A stretch of 64,000 bases of DNA from positions 2,418,001-2,482,000 of the forward strand of contig NZ_CP062221.1 of NCBI RefSeq assembly GCF_021590045.1, read 5' to 3'. Below the pieces are notes generated by a model. It made no database searches. It was not told where the DNA came from and saw only the letters and a list, made by a program, of their open reading frames with translations. The stretch comes from Cellulomonas palmilytica. GTDB lineage: Bacteria > Actinomycetota > Actinomycetes > Actinomycetales > Cellulomonadaceae. Positions within the stretch are counted from its first letter, which is position 1; the number at the start of each line of letters is the position of its first letter. Of this stretch, positions 34,443-44,381 are shown one piece after another. The position numbers and the translations under genes were made by a program.

Positions 34443-36377
34443 ATGCCCTCGCCCCGTTCGTCGTCGACGTCGACGCAGGGTCCGGGGATGCGCCTGACGG
34501 GGTCCACGGCGCGGCGCGCGGTGACGCTGATCTGGCGGGGCATGCGGGCGCACCCGTGGACGTACGCCGCGGCGGTCGGCACGGCCGCGCTGTTCGGCGC
34601 CACGACCGTCGTGCTGAGCCGCGCGCTCGGCTGGGCGACCGACGACGTCGTGGTCCCGGCGCTCGCCGGGGACGCGGCCGCGCGCGGGCGCATCTGGTGG
34701 GCGGGTGGCGTCATCGCGCTCGTCGCGGTGACGCTCGCGGTCGGGGTCGCGGGCCGGCGCATCTTCGCCGGGCTCGGGTACGCCCAGATCCAGGAGGACC
34801 ACCGCCTGCGCGTCACGCGCCAGTACCTACGCCTGCCCATGTCGTGGCACCGGCGGCACCCGACGGGGCAGCTGCTGTCCAACGCGGGCGCGGACGTCGA
34901 GGCCGCGACCTCGGTGTTCAACCCCCTGCCGTTCGCGCTCGGGGTCGTCGTCATGCTCGTGGTCGCGACCGTCGCGCTGCTGCGCACCGACGTGTGGCTC
35001 GCGCTGGCCGCGCTCGTCGTCGTGCCGCTCGCGGTCGTCGCCAACGCCTGGTTCCAGCGCCGCATGTCGCCCGCGATCACCCACGCGCAGCAGCTGCGCG
35101 CCGAGGTGGCGGACGTCGCGCACGAGAGCTTCGAGGCGGGACTGCTCGTCACGTCGCTCGGCACGCAGGCGCGCGAGGAGCGACGCTTCGCGGAGCGGTC
35201 GAGCGCGCTCGCCGACGCGAACGTGCGCGTCGGCGTGGTGCGCGCGTTCTTCGACCCGGTGATCGACCTGCTGCCGAACGTCGGGACGCTGACGGTCCTG
35301 GTCGTCGGGACGTGGCGCGTCGCGGAGGGCGGCATCGGCACGGGCGACGTGGTCGCCGCGGCGTACCTGCTGACGCTCCTCGCGGTGCCGGTGCGCGCGT
35401 TCGGCTGGGTCCTCGGCGAGATCCCGCGCGCGCTCGTCGGCTACGACCGGGTCGCGCGCGTCGTGGACAGCCGCGGCGCGCTGCCCGAGGGGCGCACGCC
35501 GTGGGCCGGCACCGGGGCGGGTGCGCGCGTGACGTTCGAGCACGCGACGCGGCGCGTGGACACGCCGCAGGGACCGCTGACGCTCGTCGACGACGTCGAC
35601 CTCGACGTCGAGCCCGGGCGCGTCGTCGCGGTCGTCGGGCCGACGGGTGCGGGCAAGACGAGCCTCGTCGCGCTCGTGTCACGCCTCGCGGACCCCGACG
35701 AGGGTGCGGTGCGCGTGGACGGCGTCGACCTGCGCGACCTCGCCCCGGACGCCCTGACACGGCACGTCGCGCTCGTCGCGCAGCACGCGTTCGTGTTCGA
35801 GGACACGGTGCGCGGCAACGTCACGCTCGCAGACCCGGAGGACACCGACGCCCCGTCCGACGACGAGGTGTGGGACGCGCTGCGCGTCGCGCGCGTCGAC
35901 GACGTGGTCCGTGAGCTGCCCGGCGGTCTCGACGCGCACCTCGGTGAGCGCGGCGCGAACCTGTCCGGAGGGCAGCGCCAGCGGCTCGCGCTCGCGCGTG
36001 CCCTCGTGCGCCGGCCCCGCGTGCTCCTGCTCGACGACGCGACCTCGGCGGTCGACCCGCGCGTCGAGCAGGAGATCCTGCGCGGGCTGCGCGGCACTGC
36101 CGCGCGCCAGGGACCCACCGTCCTGCTCGTGGCCTACCGGATGTCGTCGGTGCTGCTCGCGGACGAGGTCGTGCACCTCGACGGCGGGCGCGTCGTCGAC
36201 CGCGGGTCGCACGCCGAGCTGCTCGCGCGCGACCCGGGTTACCGCGACCTCGCGACCGCGTACGAGCGCGAGAGCGAGCGACGCGCCCGACGGGACTGGG
36301 ACGAGGGCGACGGGCCGGGCGACGGCGTGGAGGACGACGAGCCGTACGCCGAGCTCGACGAGGTGGACGCACGATGA
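34443..36377 (+). CDS. ABC exporter subunit with degenerate ATP site (heterodimer partner A)
   Basis: The 644-aa product has six membrane helices (about 20-320) and a nucleotide-binding domain. Walker A is GPTGAGKT and the signature is canonical LSGGQRQR. However, Walker B reads LLLDDATSAVD, so the catalytic Glu is Asp, and the switch His is Tyr (LLVAYRMSS). This is the pattern of the non-catalytic half of a heterodimeric type-IV exporter. It overlaps its partner gene by 4 bp. GGAAGG precedes ATG 34443; ATG 34407 is the alternative. The exported substrate is unknown, possibly lipid, drug or peptide. Confidence 0.92.
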   Translation: MPSPRSSSTSTQGPGMRLTGSTARRAVTLIWRGMRAHPWTYAAAVGTAALFGATTVVLSRALGWATDDVVVPALAGDAAARGRIWWAGGVIALVAVTLAVGVAGRRIFAGLGYAQIQEDHRLRVTRQYLRLPMSWHRRHPTGQLLSNAGADVEAATSVFNPLPFALGVVVMLVVATVALLRTDVWLALAALVVVPLAVVANAWFQRRMSPAITHAQQLRAEVADVAHESFEAGLLVTSLGTQAREERRFAERSSALADANVRVGVVRAFFDPVIDLLPNVGTLTVLVVGTWRVAEGGIGTGDVVAAAYLLTLLAVPVRAFGWVLGEIPRALVGYDRVARVVDSRGALPEGRTPWAGTGAGARVTFEHATRRVDTPQGPLTLVDDVDLDVEPGRVVAVVGPTGAGKTSLVALVSRLADPDEGAVRVDGVDLRDLAPDALTRHVALVAQHAFVFEDTVRGNVTLADPEDTDAPSDDEVWDALRVARVDDVVRELPGGLDAHLGERGANLSGGQRQRLALARALVRRPRVLLLDDATSAVDPRVEQEILRGLRGTAARQGPTVLLVAYRMSSVLLADEVVHLDGGRVVDRGSHAELLARDPGYRDLATAYERESERRARRDWDEGDGPGDGVEDDEPYAELDEVDAR

Positions 36378-38224
36378 CGACGACGCAGACCCCCGCGCAG
36401 GACCAGCCGCAGACCACGCAGCGTGGGCACGCGATGGCGCCCGCCTCGACCCTCGGCGTGCTCGCCACCCTGCGCCGCGGCGTCGAGGTCTCGCCACGGC
36501 TCGTCGAGGGACTCGGCCTGACCGTCCTGCTCGCGACGGCCGCGGCCGTCGGCAGGGTGCTCGTGCCCGTCGCCGTCCAGCAGACCATCGACACGGGCAT
36601 CCTCGCCGAGGGCGGGCCGGACGTGCGTCGCGTCGCGGCGCTCGCGGGCTTCGCGGCGCTCGGGCTCGTGCTGGGCGCCCTGTGCTCGGCCGCGGTGAAC
36701 ATCCGGCTGTTCCGCTCGAGCGAGGCGGGCCTGCTGCAGCTGCGCACCCGCGCGTTCCGGCACGTGCACGACCTGTCGGTCCTCACGCGCGGCACCGAGC
36801 GCCGCGGCAGCCTCGTCTCGCGCGTCACCTCGGACGTCGACACGATCTCGCTGTTCGTGCAGTGGGGCGGGATCATGCTGCTCGTCTCGGTGCTGCAGAT
36901 CATCGTCGCGACCGCGCTCATGTCGGTGTACTCCTGGCAGCTCACGCTGCTGGTCTGGCTCGGGTTCGTCCCGCTCGTCGCGGCTCTGCAGCCGTTGCAG
37001 AAGCGCGTCAACGCCCGGTACTCCGCGGTGCGCGAGCGGTACGGCGCGATGCTCGGCGCGGTGTCCGAGTCCGTCGTCGGCGCCGAGACCATCCGGGCGT
37101 ACGGCGTCGCCGCCCGCACGCAGCGCGCGACCGACGCCGCCATCCACGCGACGCGCAAGGCGATGGTCCGTGCGCAGAACCTCGTCGCGGTCGTGTTCTC
37201 CTCCGGGGTGCTGACCGCGAACCTCGTGCTCGCCCTCGTGGTCGTCGCCGGCACGTCGCTCGGCGTCACGGGCGACCTCACGCCGGGCCGGCTGCTGGCG
37301 TTCCTGTTCCTCGTGCAGCTGTTCACCGGGCCGGTCCAGATGGCCACCGAGATCCTCAACGAGCTGCAGAACGCGGTCGCGGGCTGGCGGCGCGTGCTGG
37401 GCGTGCTCGAGACGCCCGTCGAGGTCGCGGACCCCGTCGACGGCGTGGCCAGCCCGCGCGGACCGGCGGCGCTCGAGCTGCGGGGCGTCGGCTTCGCGTA
37501 CCCCGACGGCCCGCCCGTGCTGCAGGGCGTGGACGTGACCGTGCCCCCGGGCTCGTCGCTCGCGGTCGTCGGCGCGACCGGGTCGGGCAAGACGACGATC
37601 GCGCGGCTCGTCGCGCGCCTCGTCGACCCCACGCACGGGCAGGTGCTGCTCGACGGCACGGACCTGCGCACCGTCCGACGCGCCGACCTGCGCCGGCGCG
37701 TCGTGCTCGTGCCCCAGGAGGGGTTCCTGTTCGACGGCACGCTCGCGGAGAACATCGCCTACGGGCTGCGCCGCGACGACGACCCCGCGTGGGCGCCCGC
37801 CGCCGACGACCCGCGCGTGCGCGACGCGGTCGACGCCCTCGGGCTCGGCCCGTGGGTCGACGAGCTCGGCGCGGGGCTCGCGACCCCGGTCGGGCAGCGC
37901 GGCGAGTCGCTCTCGGCGGGGGAGCGGCAGCTCGTCGCGCTCGCGCGGGCGTACCTCGCCGACGCGGACCTGCTGCTGCTCGACGAGGCGACGTCCGCGG
38001 TCGACCCGGCCACCGAGGTCCGGCTCGCGCGTGCGCTCGCCGGGCTCACCGCGGGGCGCACGACCATCACGATCGCGCACCGCCTGTCGACGGCCGAGGC
38101 CGCGGACGCCGTGCTCGTCGTCGACTCCGGCCGGGTGGTCGAGCACGGTCCGCACGACGAGCTCGTCGCGGCCGGCGGGCTGTACGCGACCATGCACGGG
38201 GCGTGGGTCGCGCAGACCCGCTGA
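36374..38224 (+). CDS. ABC exporter subunit with catalytic ATP site (heterodimer partner B)
   Basis: The 616-aa product has six membrane helices followed by a nucleotide-binding domain. It has Walker A GATGSGKT, intact Walker [13 protein letters not shown] and switch His (TIAHRLST), but a degenerate signature LSAGERQ. Paired with the upstream subunit, this gives one competent and one degenerate ATP site. The two genes overlap by 4 bp and must act as a heterodimer. The pair interrupts the stretch between hisF and hisI. Confidence 0.93.
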   Translation: MTTTQTPAQDQPQTTQRGHAMAPASTLGVLATLRRGVEVSPRLVEGLGLTVLLATAAAVGRVLVPVAVQQTIDTGILAEGGPDVRRVAALAGFAALGLVLGALCSAAVNIRLFRSSEAGLLQLRTRAFRHVHDLSVLTRGTERRGSLVSRVTSDVDTISLFVQWGGIMLLVSVLQIIVATALMSVYSWQLTLLVWLGFVPLVAALQPLQKRVNARYSAVRERYGAMLGAVSESVVGAETIRAYGVAARTQRATDAAIHATRKAMVRAQNLVAVVFSSGVLTANLVLALVVVAGTSLGVTGDLTPGRLLAFLFLVQLFTGPVQMATEILNELQNAVAGWRRVLGVLETPVEVADPVDGVASPRGPAALELRGVGFAYPDGPPVLQGVDVTVPPGSSLAVVGATGSGKTTIARLVARLVDPTHGQVLLDGTDLRTVRRADLRRRVVLVPQEGFLFDGTLAENIAYGLRRDDDPAWAPAADDPRVRDAVDALGLGPWVDELGAGLATPVGQRGESLSAGERQLVALARAYLADADLLLLDEATSAVDPATEVRLARALAGLTAGRTTITIAHRLSTAEAADAVLVVDSGRVVEHGPHDELVAAGGLYATMHGAWVAQTR

Positions 38225-38285
38225 GCGCCGCGCTGCGCACGTCCAGGTCCGTGGACGCTGCCCGAGGTCGCGGGCACCGGCGTGG

Positions 38286-38291
38286 CAGGAT
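38286..38291 (+). promoter_or_regulatory. -10 element, leaderless start of hisI
   Basis: CAGGAT ends 6 nt before the GTG at 38298. Confidence 0.45.
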
Positions 38292-38297
38292 TCTCGG

Positions 38298-38693
38298 GTG
38301 CCCACCCTGGACCCCGCAGTCGCGTCGCGTCTCAAGCGCGACGACCACGGCCTCGTCGCCGCGATCGTGCAGCAGCACGACACGCGTGAGGTGCTCATGC
38401 TCGGCTGGATGGACGACGAGGCGCTGCGCCGCACCCTCACGTCCGGTCGCGTGACGTTCTGGTCCCGCTCGCGCCAGGAGTACTGGCGCAAGGGCGACAC
38501 GTCCGGCCACGTGCAGCACGTGAAGGCCGTGAGCATCGACTGCGACGGCGACGCGCTGCTCGTCGAGGTCGACCAGGTGGGCGCCGCGTGCCACACCGGC
38601 ACGCGGACGTGCTTCGAGGCGGGCGGCCCGCTGCCGGTGACGGCCGACGAGGCGGGCCACGAGACGGCCACCGAGACGCAGGAGCGGGCATGA
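38298..38693 (+). CDS. hisI: phosphoribosyl-AMP cyclohydrolase
   Basis: The 131-aa monofunctional enzyme opens the adenine ring of phosphoribosyl-AMP in histidine synthesis. The metal-binding motifs are visible in [28 protein letters not shown], with [17 protein letters not shown] upstream. No HisE domain is fused to it. Its stop overlaps the trpE start (ATGA), coupling histidine and tryptophan synthesis genes. Confidence 0.96.
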   Translation: MPTLDPAVASRLKRDDHGLVAAIVQQHDTREVLMLGWMDDEALRRTLTSGRVTFWSRSRQEYWRKGDTSGHVQHVKAVSIDCDGDALLVEVDQVGAACHTGTRTCFEAGGPLPVTADEAGHETATETQERA

Positions 38694-40264
38694 GCACGAC
38701 GTCCGGCACGACGACCGTCCCCGACGCGACCGCGCAGGTCCCGTGGGGGAGCACGTGGCCGTCGCTCGACGGGTTCCGCGACCTGGCCCGGGACCGCCGC
38801 GTCGTCCCCGTGGTGCGCCGCCTGCTGGCCGACGACGTGACCCCGGTCGGGCTGTACCGCACGCTCGCGGCGGGACGCCCCGGCACGTTCGTCCTCGAGT
38901 CGGCCGAGGCCGACGGGACGTGGGCGCGCTGGTCGTTCGTCGGCGTGCGCTCGCGCGCGACGCTCACGGTGCGGGACGGCCAGGCCGTCTGGACGGGTGA
39001 CGTCCCGGTCGGGGTCCCGACGGACGGGGACGTGCTCGACGTGCTCGGCGACACCCTCGACGTGCTGCGCACGCCCGTGCTGCCCGGCCTGCCGCCGCTG
39101 ACCGGCGGGCTCGTCGGCGCGCTCGGGTGGGACGTCGTGCACCACTGGGAGCCGACCCTGCCGCGCAAGGCGCCCGAGGAGCTCGACGTCCCCGAGGTGA
39201 CGCTGCTGCTCGCCACCGACCTCGCGGTCGTCGACCACCAGGACGGGTCGGTGTGGCTCGTCGCGAACGCGATCAACTTCGACGACACCGACGAACGCGT
39301 CGACGAGGCGTACGCGGACGCCGTCGCGCGGCTCGACGCGATGCAGGCGTCACTGCTGCACCCCGCGCCCTCCGCGGTCGCGGTCCTCGCGGACGCACCC
39401 GAGCCCGAGCTGCGGTTCCGCAGCACGCGCGAGGAGTTCGACCAGGCCGTGCGGTTCGGCAAGGAGGCGATCCGCGACGGCGAGGTGTTCCAGGTCGTCA
39501 TCTCCCAGCGCCTCGACCTGGACTGCCCGGCCGACCCGCTCGACGTGTACCGCGTGCTGCGCACCATCAACCCGAGCCCGTACATGTACTACCTGCAGCT
39601 GCAGGACGCGGACGGCTCGGACTTCGCGGTCGTCGGTTCGAGCCCCGAGACGCTCGTGAAGGTCGACGACGGGCACGTCACGACGTTCCCGATCGCCGGT
39701 TCGCGGCCGCGGGGCGCGACGCCCGAGGAGGACCGCGCGCTCGCCGACGAGGTGCTCGCCGACCCGAAGGAGCGCGCGGAGCACATCATGCTCGTCGACC
39801 TGTCGCGCAACGACATGGTCAAGGTCTGCGAGCCGACGAGCGTCGAGGTCGTCGAGTTCATGGCCGTGCGCCGGTTCTCGCACATCATGCACATCACGTC
39901 GACCGTCGTCGGGCGGCTGCGTGCGGGCGCGACCGCGCTGCAGACGCTCATGGCGACGTTCCCCGCGGGCACGCTCTCCGGTGCGCCCAAGCCCCGGGCG
40001 ATCGCGCTCATCGACGAGGTCGAGCCCGCGCGCCGCGGCATCTACGGCGGGACGGTCGGCTACTTCGACTTCGCGGGCAACATGGACATGGCCATCGCGA
40101 TCCGCACCGCGCTCATCCGCGACGGGCGGGCGTCCGTGCAGGCCGGCGGCGGGATCGTCGCGGACTCGGTGCCCGAGCTCGAGTACCTCGAGTCGCGTAA
40201 CAAGGCCCAGGCGGCGGTGCGCGCGATCCAGGTCGCGTCCCGCCTGCGACGAGCGGATGGCTGA
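38690..40264 (+). CDS. trpE: anthranilate synthase component I
   Basis: The 524-aa product makes anthranilate from chorismate with ammonia or with glutamine via TrpG. The N-terminal [18 protein letters not shown] corresponds to the LES region that binds tryptophan in feedback-inhibited enzymes, so inhibition by tryptophan is expected. The C-terminal chorismate-binding domain shows [17 protein letters not shown] and [11 protein letters not shown]. It starts within hisI and overlaps the next gene by 8 bp. No trpG or trpD is present in the window. Confidence 0.97.
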   Translation: MSTTSGTTTVPDATAQVPWGSTWPSLDGFRDLARDRRVVPVVRRLLADDVTPVGLYRTLAAGRPGTFVLESAEADGTWARWSFVGVRSRATLTVRDGQAVWTGDVPVGVPTDGDVLDVLGDTLDVLRTPVLPGLPPLTGGLVGALGWDVVHHWEPTLPRKAPEELDVPEVTLLLATDLAVVDHQDGSVWLVANAINFDDTDERVDEAYADAVARLDAMQASLLHPAPSAVAVLADAPEPELRFRSTREEFDQAVRFGKEAIRDGEVFQVVISQRLDLDCPADPLDVYRVLRTINPSPYMYYLQLQDADGSDFAVVGSSPETLVKVDDGHVTTFPIAGSRPRGATPEEDRALADEVLADPKERAEHIMLVDLSRNDMVKVCEPTSVEVVEFMAVRRFSHIMHITSTVVGRLRAGATALQTLMATFPAGTLSGAPKPRAIALIDEVEPARRGIYGGTVGYFDFAGNMDMAIAIRTALIRDGRASVQAGGGIVADSVPELEYLESRNKAQAAVRAIQVASRLRRADG

Positions 40265-40874
40265 GACGCCCCGTCGGGCGGGGCGTGGCCGCGCCGCGGG
40301 GCTCCTGGTCCTCGCGGCCGGGCTGACGGGGCTCGTGGCCGTCGTCCCGTGGCTCACGGTCGACACGACGACGGTGCTGGGCGTGCCGCGCACGATCTCG
40401 GTGTCGGGCTCCTCGGCCGCGCCGTCGCTCGTCGCGGCCGCGCTCGTGCTGCTCGCCGCCGCAGGGGCGGTGGCGCTCGTCGGCCGTGCCGGGCGGTGGG
40501 TCGTGGCCGGCGCCGTCGCGCTGGCCGGCGCGCTCGTGGTCGTCGACGCCGTGGGGGTGCTGCGCGCGCCCGTCGACACGGCCGCGCCCCGCGTGGTCGA
40601 GGAGCTGGGCCTCGAGCGCGCGCTGGAGGCCGCGGTGTCGCCGTGGCCGTGGGTCGCGGTCGTCGTCGGGGTGCTGGACGTGCTGCTGGCGGTGTGGCTC
40701 GTGCGGGCGAGCGCGGCGTGGTCGACCGGGCGCCGCCACGAGAGCGGGACGACGGACGCGCCCCCCGCCGGCCGCGGCGGTGCGCCGCTCTCCGAGCGCG
40801 ACCAGTGGGACGCGCTGACGCGCGGCGACGACCCGACCGAGGGGTCGGACGGCGTCCCGCGCGCCGACGACTGA
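40257..40874 (+). CDS. Trp biosynthesis-associated membrane protein
   Basis: The 205-aa product has about four membrane helices and a hydrophilic, charged C-terminal tail of about 50 residues. It matches the actinobacterial family found between trpE and trpC and named for that location. It has no known activity. Its start lies 8 bp inside trpE. Confidence 0.85.
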   Translation: MAETPRRAGRGRAAGLLVLAAGLTGLVAVVPWLTVDTTTVLGVPRTISVSGSSAAPSLVAAALVLLAAAGAVALVGRAGRWVVAGAVALAGALVVVDAVGVLRAPVDTAAPRVVEELGLERALEAAVSPWPWVAVVVGVLDVLLAVWLVRASAAWSTGRRHESGTTDAPPAGRGGAPLSERDQWDALTRGDDPTEGSDGVPRADD

Positions 40875-40971
40875 CGCCGGTCCTGGGCGCGGGCGCGCGC
40901 GCCGGACCGCCCCGGCCGGGCTGTGGTCCGCGTCGCAGCGGACGTGCCGGAGCGCACGGTCGGGCGCACGC

Positions 40972-40977
40972 TAGGGT
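40972..40977 (+). promoter_or_regulatory. putative -10 element of the HGxxPAAW-type gene
   Basis: TAGGGT lies 32 nt before the ATG at 41009. GGAAAGG stands 8 nt before that start. Confidence 0.5.
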
Positions 40978-41008
40978 GAGCGGCGAACCTCGTACGGAAA
41001 GGTCGACG

Positions 41009-41314
41009 ATGGCCGACAACACCCTCGCGCACCGCGCGCAGAACCCCACGACCACCGAGGCGGTGCACCTGCCGCCGACGGCCCCGCCGACGAACCACGG
41101 TCATACCGTGGCGGCCTGGACCACCACGTGGGTCGTGGTCGGGGGCGCGCTGGTCGCCGCGCTCGCGATGGTCTTCGCGCAGGTCTGGCTGTTCTGGGTG
41201 GGTCTCGCCGTGTGCGTGCTCGGCCTGGTGATCGGCAAGGTGCTGCAGGTCGTCGGCTACGGCCAGGGCGGTGCCCAGACGCTCGCGCGCCAGAAGGCGC
41301 GCGGGGGCCACTGA
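41009..41314 (+). CDS. HGxxPAAW family small membrane protein
   Basis: The 101-aa product has the motif HGHTVAAW at about residue 31, where the family's Pro is Val, followed by two membrane helices and a basic tail. Function is unknown. The family recurs in the trpE-trpC interval of actinobacteria as I recall. Confidence 0.8.
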   Translation: MADNTLAHRAQNPTTTEAVHLPPTAPPTNHGHTVAAWTTTWVVVGGALVAALAMVFAQVWLFWVGLAVCVLGLVIGKVLQVVGYGQGGAQTLARQKARGGH

Positions 41315-41318
41315 CCCG

Positions 41319-42176
41319 ATGAACGCGCCCGTGCCGCCCTCGCCCGACGAGCCGCGCGACCCGTCGGCCCCGTCCGAGCCCCTTCAGCCGTCCGTCCCCG
41401 ACGAGCCGGGTGCCGCGGCGCCCGCGAGCTCCGACCAGGGCGGCACGAGCGACCCCAGCACGCGGGAGAGCAGCACGGCGGAGAGCGCCGCGGAGAGCCC
41501 CTCCGACCCGACACCGACGGGGTACACCCCGCCGTCCTACGAGGCGCCGGCGGGCTACGTCGCGCGCCCGGTCTACGAGCCGCCCGCGACGTTCGGCGTG
41601 CCCTCCTCGTCGGCCGGCACACCCTCGTCGGCCGGCACACCCGCATCGGCCGCCTCGCCCTCGTCGTCGGACGACGACACCGACGAGCCCTCGTCGCCGG
41701 TCGCGACGCCCCCCGACACGCAGCCCGCGTCCGAGGTCCCGCTCTACGGCACCCCGCCCGAGCCCGGCGCCGACCCGTACGCCGCGCCCGCCTACGGCAC
41801 TGCGCCCGTGGCCCCGCCCGGGTACGGCACCGCGCCGTCCGGCGGCCCCGCCTACGGCGCGCCGCAGTCGCCGTACGGCGCGTGGCCCACGGACCCGTAC
41901 GCGACGCCGCCGCGGGCGAGCAGCCCGCTGGCGACGTGGTCGCTCGTGCTCGGGATCCTCGGCGTCGTGCTCGCGTGCGGCTGCTCGTTCGTCGGTCTCG
42001 CCGCCGCCGTGCCCGCGATCCTGCTCGGCAACCGCGCCAAGTCGGACGCGGCCCGGGGCCTCGTCTCGAACGTGTCCGCCGCGCGGGCGGGCGTGATCCT
42101 CGGCTGGGTCGGCGTGGGGCTCGCGGTCCTGCGCACCGTCAGCGGCATCGCCACGTACACCCAGAGCTCGCTCTAG
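41319..42176 (+). CDS. DUF4190 domain membrane protein with long disordered N-terminus
   Basis: The 285-aa product has about 205 residues of Pro/Ser/Thr/Ala/Gly-rich, Tyr-spaced sequence followed by a DUF4190 domain with two membrane helices (WSLVLGILGVVLACGCSFVGLAAAVPAILLGNRAK). Function is unknown. A second DUF4190 gene lies 0.6 kb downstream, which suggests local duplication. Confidence 0.8.
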   Translation: MNAPVPPSPDEPRDPSAPSEPLQPSVPDEPGAAAPASSDQGGTSDPSTRESSTAESAAESPSDPTPTGYTPPSYEAPAGYVARPVYEPPATFGVPSSSAGTPSSAGTPASAASPSSSDDDTDEPSSPVATPPDTQPASEVPLYGTPPEPGADPYAAPAYGTAPVAPPGYGTAPSGGPAYGAPQSPYGAWPTDPYATPPRASSPLATWSLVLGILGVVLACGCSFVGLAAAVPAILLGNRAKSDAARGLVSNVSAARAGVILGWVGVGLAVLRTVSGIATYTQSSL

Positions 42177-42183
42177 GCGCGGC

Positions 42184-42627
42184 ATGGGCGCGCCGGTCGT
42201 GGGCCAGCAGGTCACCACACCGCCCGCGACGGCGCCCCGCCGTCGTGCGTGGCGTGGTCCCGCGCTCACCGCGGGGATCGTGCTCGCCGGGACCGCCGTG
42301 GTCGCGCTGCGCGACCCCCACGTGTCGGGGAGCTACGGCTACTGCCCGCTGTACGCGGCCGCGGGGCTGTTCTGCCCGGCGTGCGGCGGCCTGCGCGCCA
42401 CGCACGACCTCGCGCACGGCGACCTCGCCGCGGCGTGGGCGATGAACCCGCTGTGGGTCGCGCTCGTCCCCGTCGTCGTGGCGCTGTGGGGGTGGTGGGC
42501 CGTGCGCGTGGCGCGCGGTCGGACCGCGCCGGTGCTGCCGTCGTGGTCGGCGTGGGTGTTCCTCGCGCTGCTCCTGGTGTTCGGCGTGCTGCGCAACCTG
42601 CCGGGTCTCGAGGCTCTCGCGCCCTGA
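42184..42627 (+). CDS. DUF2752 domain membrane protein
   Basis: The 147-aa product has about three membrane helices and the family motif [23 protein letters not shown], with Cys-x-x-Cys-Gly. Function is unknown. It begins 8 bp after the DUF4190 gene, so it is probably in the same transcript. Confidence 0.82.
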   Translation: MGAPVVGQQVTTPPATAPRRRAWRGPALTAGIVLAGTAVVALRDPHVSGSYGYCPLYAAAGLFCPACGGLRATHDLAHGDLAAAWAMNPLWVALVPVVVALWGWWAVRVARGRTAPVLPSWSAWVFLALLLVFGVLRNLPGLEALAP

Positions 42628-42790
42628 TCGTCCCGGTCCGCCGGGAAGGTCCTCGTCCGCCCCGGGGGCGTCGGGACGCGCGCCCGCTCCGCGCCGTCCC
42701 CAGCGGCCTCGTCCTGCGTCGGGATCGGTCCTCGGCCTGGCAGAGTGTCCCCAGCACGTCCCGAACCGCACCCACGACTGGAGCACCGCG

Positions 42791-43426
42791 ATGAGCACGC
42801 CCGACCAGCCGACCGAGCCGCAGCAGCCGAGCGAGCCGTCGTCGCCGTACGCGCCGCCGTCGGCGGGGTCGTCGGGCGGGTCCCAGCCCACGCCGCCCGT
42901 CGACCAGCCCCCGGCGTACGACCAGCCGCCCGCCTACGGGCAGCCCGCGGCGGACCAGCCGCCCGCGTACGGTCAGCAGCCGTCCTACGGCCAGCCTCCT
43001 GCCTACGGTCAGGCTCCCGCGTACGGTCAGCAGCCCTACGGCCAGGCTCAGTACGGGCAGGCTCCGTACGGCCAGGCTCCGTACGGCCAGGGTCCGTACG
43101 GCCAGCAGCCGTACGGGCAGGCTCCCGGGTACGGCGGCTACCCGGGGTACCCGCCCGGCGCCTTCCCCAAGAACAGCCTCGGGGTGTGGGCGCTCGTCCT
43201 CGGCATCGCCAGCCTCGTGATGTGCGGCCCGTTCTCGGGCATCGCGGCGATCATCGTCGGCAACCACGCCAAGCGGGCCGTCGCCGCCGGTCAGGCCGAC
43301 AACGGCAGCCTCGCGACCGCCGGCGTCGTCACCGGCTGGATCGGCACGGCCCTGTGGGTCGTCCTCATCGGGTTCGCCCTGCTCGCCGTGATCGCGGCGC
43401 CCGGCAGCACCGTCAGGGGCTACTGA
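42791..43426 (+). CDS. DUF4190 domain membrane protein with Tyr-Gly-Gln repeats
   Basis: The 211-aa product has a low-complexity region (about 30-120) of Y-G-Q-x-P type repeats, then a two-helix DUF4190 domain ([31 protein letters not shown]). It is a paralogue of the DUF4190 protein upstream. The function is unknown; the repeat region is expected to be disordered and possibly self-associating. Confidence 0.8.
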   Translation: MSTPDQPTEPQQPSEPSSPYAPPSAGSSGGSQPTPPVDQPPAYDQPPAYGQPAADQPPAYGQQPSYGQPPAYGQAPAYGQQPYGQAQYGQAPYGQAPYGQGPYGQQPYGQAPGYGGYPGYPPGAFPKNSLGVWALVLGIASLVMCGPFSGIAAIIVGNHAKRAVAAGQADNGSLATAGVVTGWIGTALWVVLIGFALLAVIAAPGSTVRGY

Positions 43427-43489
43427 CCACGCCCGCGCGCGACCTGGTCCACCTGTCGGGCCGTGGTCCGGGTCACTCCGCGGCGCCTC

Positions 43490-43495
43490 TACGAT
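43490..43495 (+). promoter_or_regulatory. putative -10 element of the trpCBA-lgt operon
   Basis: TACGAT lies 73 nt before the trpC ATG. The leader has no run of Trp codons, so ribosome-mediated attenuation is not indicated. Confidence 0.45.
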
Positions 43496-43568
43496 GACCG
43501 GGGGACGGACCTCGCACGGCCGCACGGCAGCGGGTCCGCCCGGGACGCGAACGAGGGGTGTGGTGGCC

Positions 43569-44381
43569 ATGAGCGTGCTCGACGAGATCGTCGCGGGGGT
43601 CCGGGAGGACCTCGCGGCACGGGAGGCGCGCACGCCGCTCGCCGAGGTCAAGGAGCTCGCGGCACGTCGCGAGTCGGCGATCGACGCGGTCGCGCGCCTG
43701 CGGGTCGAGGACGCGGTCACGGTCATCGCCGAGGTCAAGCGCTCGAGCCCGTCGAAGGGTGCGCTCGCGCAGATCTCCGACCCGGCCGCGCTGGCCGCGG
43801 AGTACGAGAAGGGCGGAGCGGCCGCGATCTCGGTGCTCACCGAGGAGCGCCGGTTCAACGGCTCGCTCGCGGACCTCGACGCGGTGCGCGCCCGGGTCGA
43901 CATCCCGGTGCTGCGCAAGGACTTCATCGTGTCGCCCTACCAGGTGTGGGAGGCCCGCGCGCACGGGGCCGACGTGTGCCTGCTCATCGTCGCGGCGCTC
44001 GAGCAGACGGTGCTCGAGTCGCTCGTCGAGCGCGTGCACTCGCTCGGCATGACCGCGCTCGTCGAGGTCCACGACGTGGACGAGGTCGACCGCGCGGTCG
44101 ACGCGGGCGCCCGGGTCATCGGCGTGAACGCGCGCGACCTGCGCTCGCTCGAGGTCGACCGCGGGACGTTCGCGCGCGTCGCGCCCCGGATCCCGTCCGA
44201 CGTCGTGAAGATCGCCGAGTCGGGCGTGCGCGGACCGCACGACGTCGTCGACTACGCGCGCGCCGGTGCCGACGCGGTGCTCGTCGGCGAGGCGCTCGTC
44301 ACCGACGACGCGCCGCGGCAGTCCGTCGCCGACCTCGTCGCGGCCGGCGCCCACCCGTCCCTGCGCGCGGTGCGCCAGTGA
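43569..44381 (+). CDS. trpC: indole-3-glycerol phosphate synthase
   Basis: The 270-aa TIM-barrel enzyme converts carboxyphenylamino-deoxyribulose phosphate to indole-3-glycerol phosphate. [12 protein letters not shown] (catalytic Lys), [12 protein letters not shown] and [13 protein letters not shown] are intact. An upstream in-frame ATG (43494) would add 25 residues that are not family-like, so I prefer 43569. It overlaps trpB by 4 bp. Confidence 0.96.
   Translation: MSVLDEIVAGVREDLAAREARTPLAEVKELAARRESAIDAVARLRVEDAVTVIAEVKRSSPSKGALAQISDPAALAAEYEKGGAAAISVLTEERRFNGSLADLDAVRARVDIPVLRKDFIVSPYQVWEARAHGADVCLLIVAALEQTVLESLVERVHSLGMTALVEVHDVDEVDRAVDAGARVIGVNARDLRSLEVDRGTFARVAPRIPSDVVKIAESGVRGPHDVVDYARAGADAVLVGEALVTDDAPRQSVADLVAAGAHPSLRAVRQ

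Noticed and set aside
38225..38297. Tryptophan attenuator before trpE
   Set aside because: trpE starts inside hisI, so it has no leader of its own, and I see no Trp-rich leader peptide or competing hairpins upstream of hisI.
43427..43568. Leader peptide or riboswitch before trpC
   Set aside because: The leader contains no Trp codon run and no structure I recognise. The in-frame ATG at 43494 would only add a non-conserved extension.
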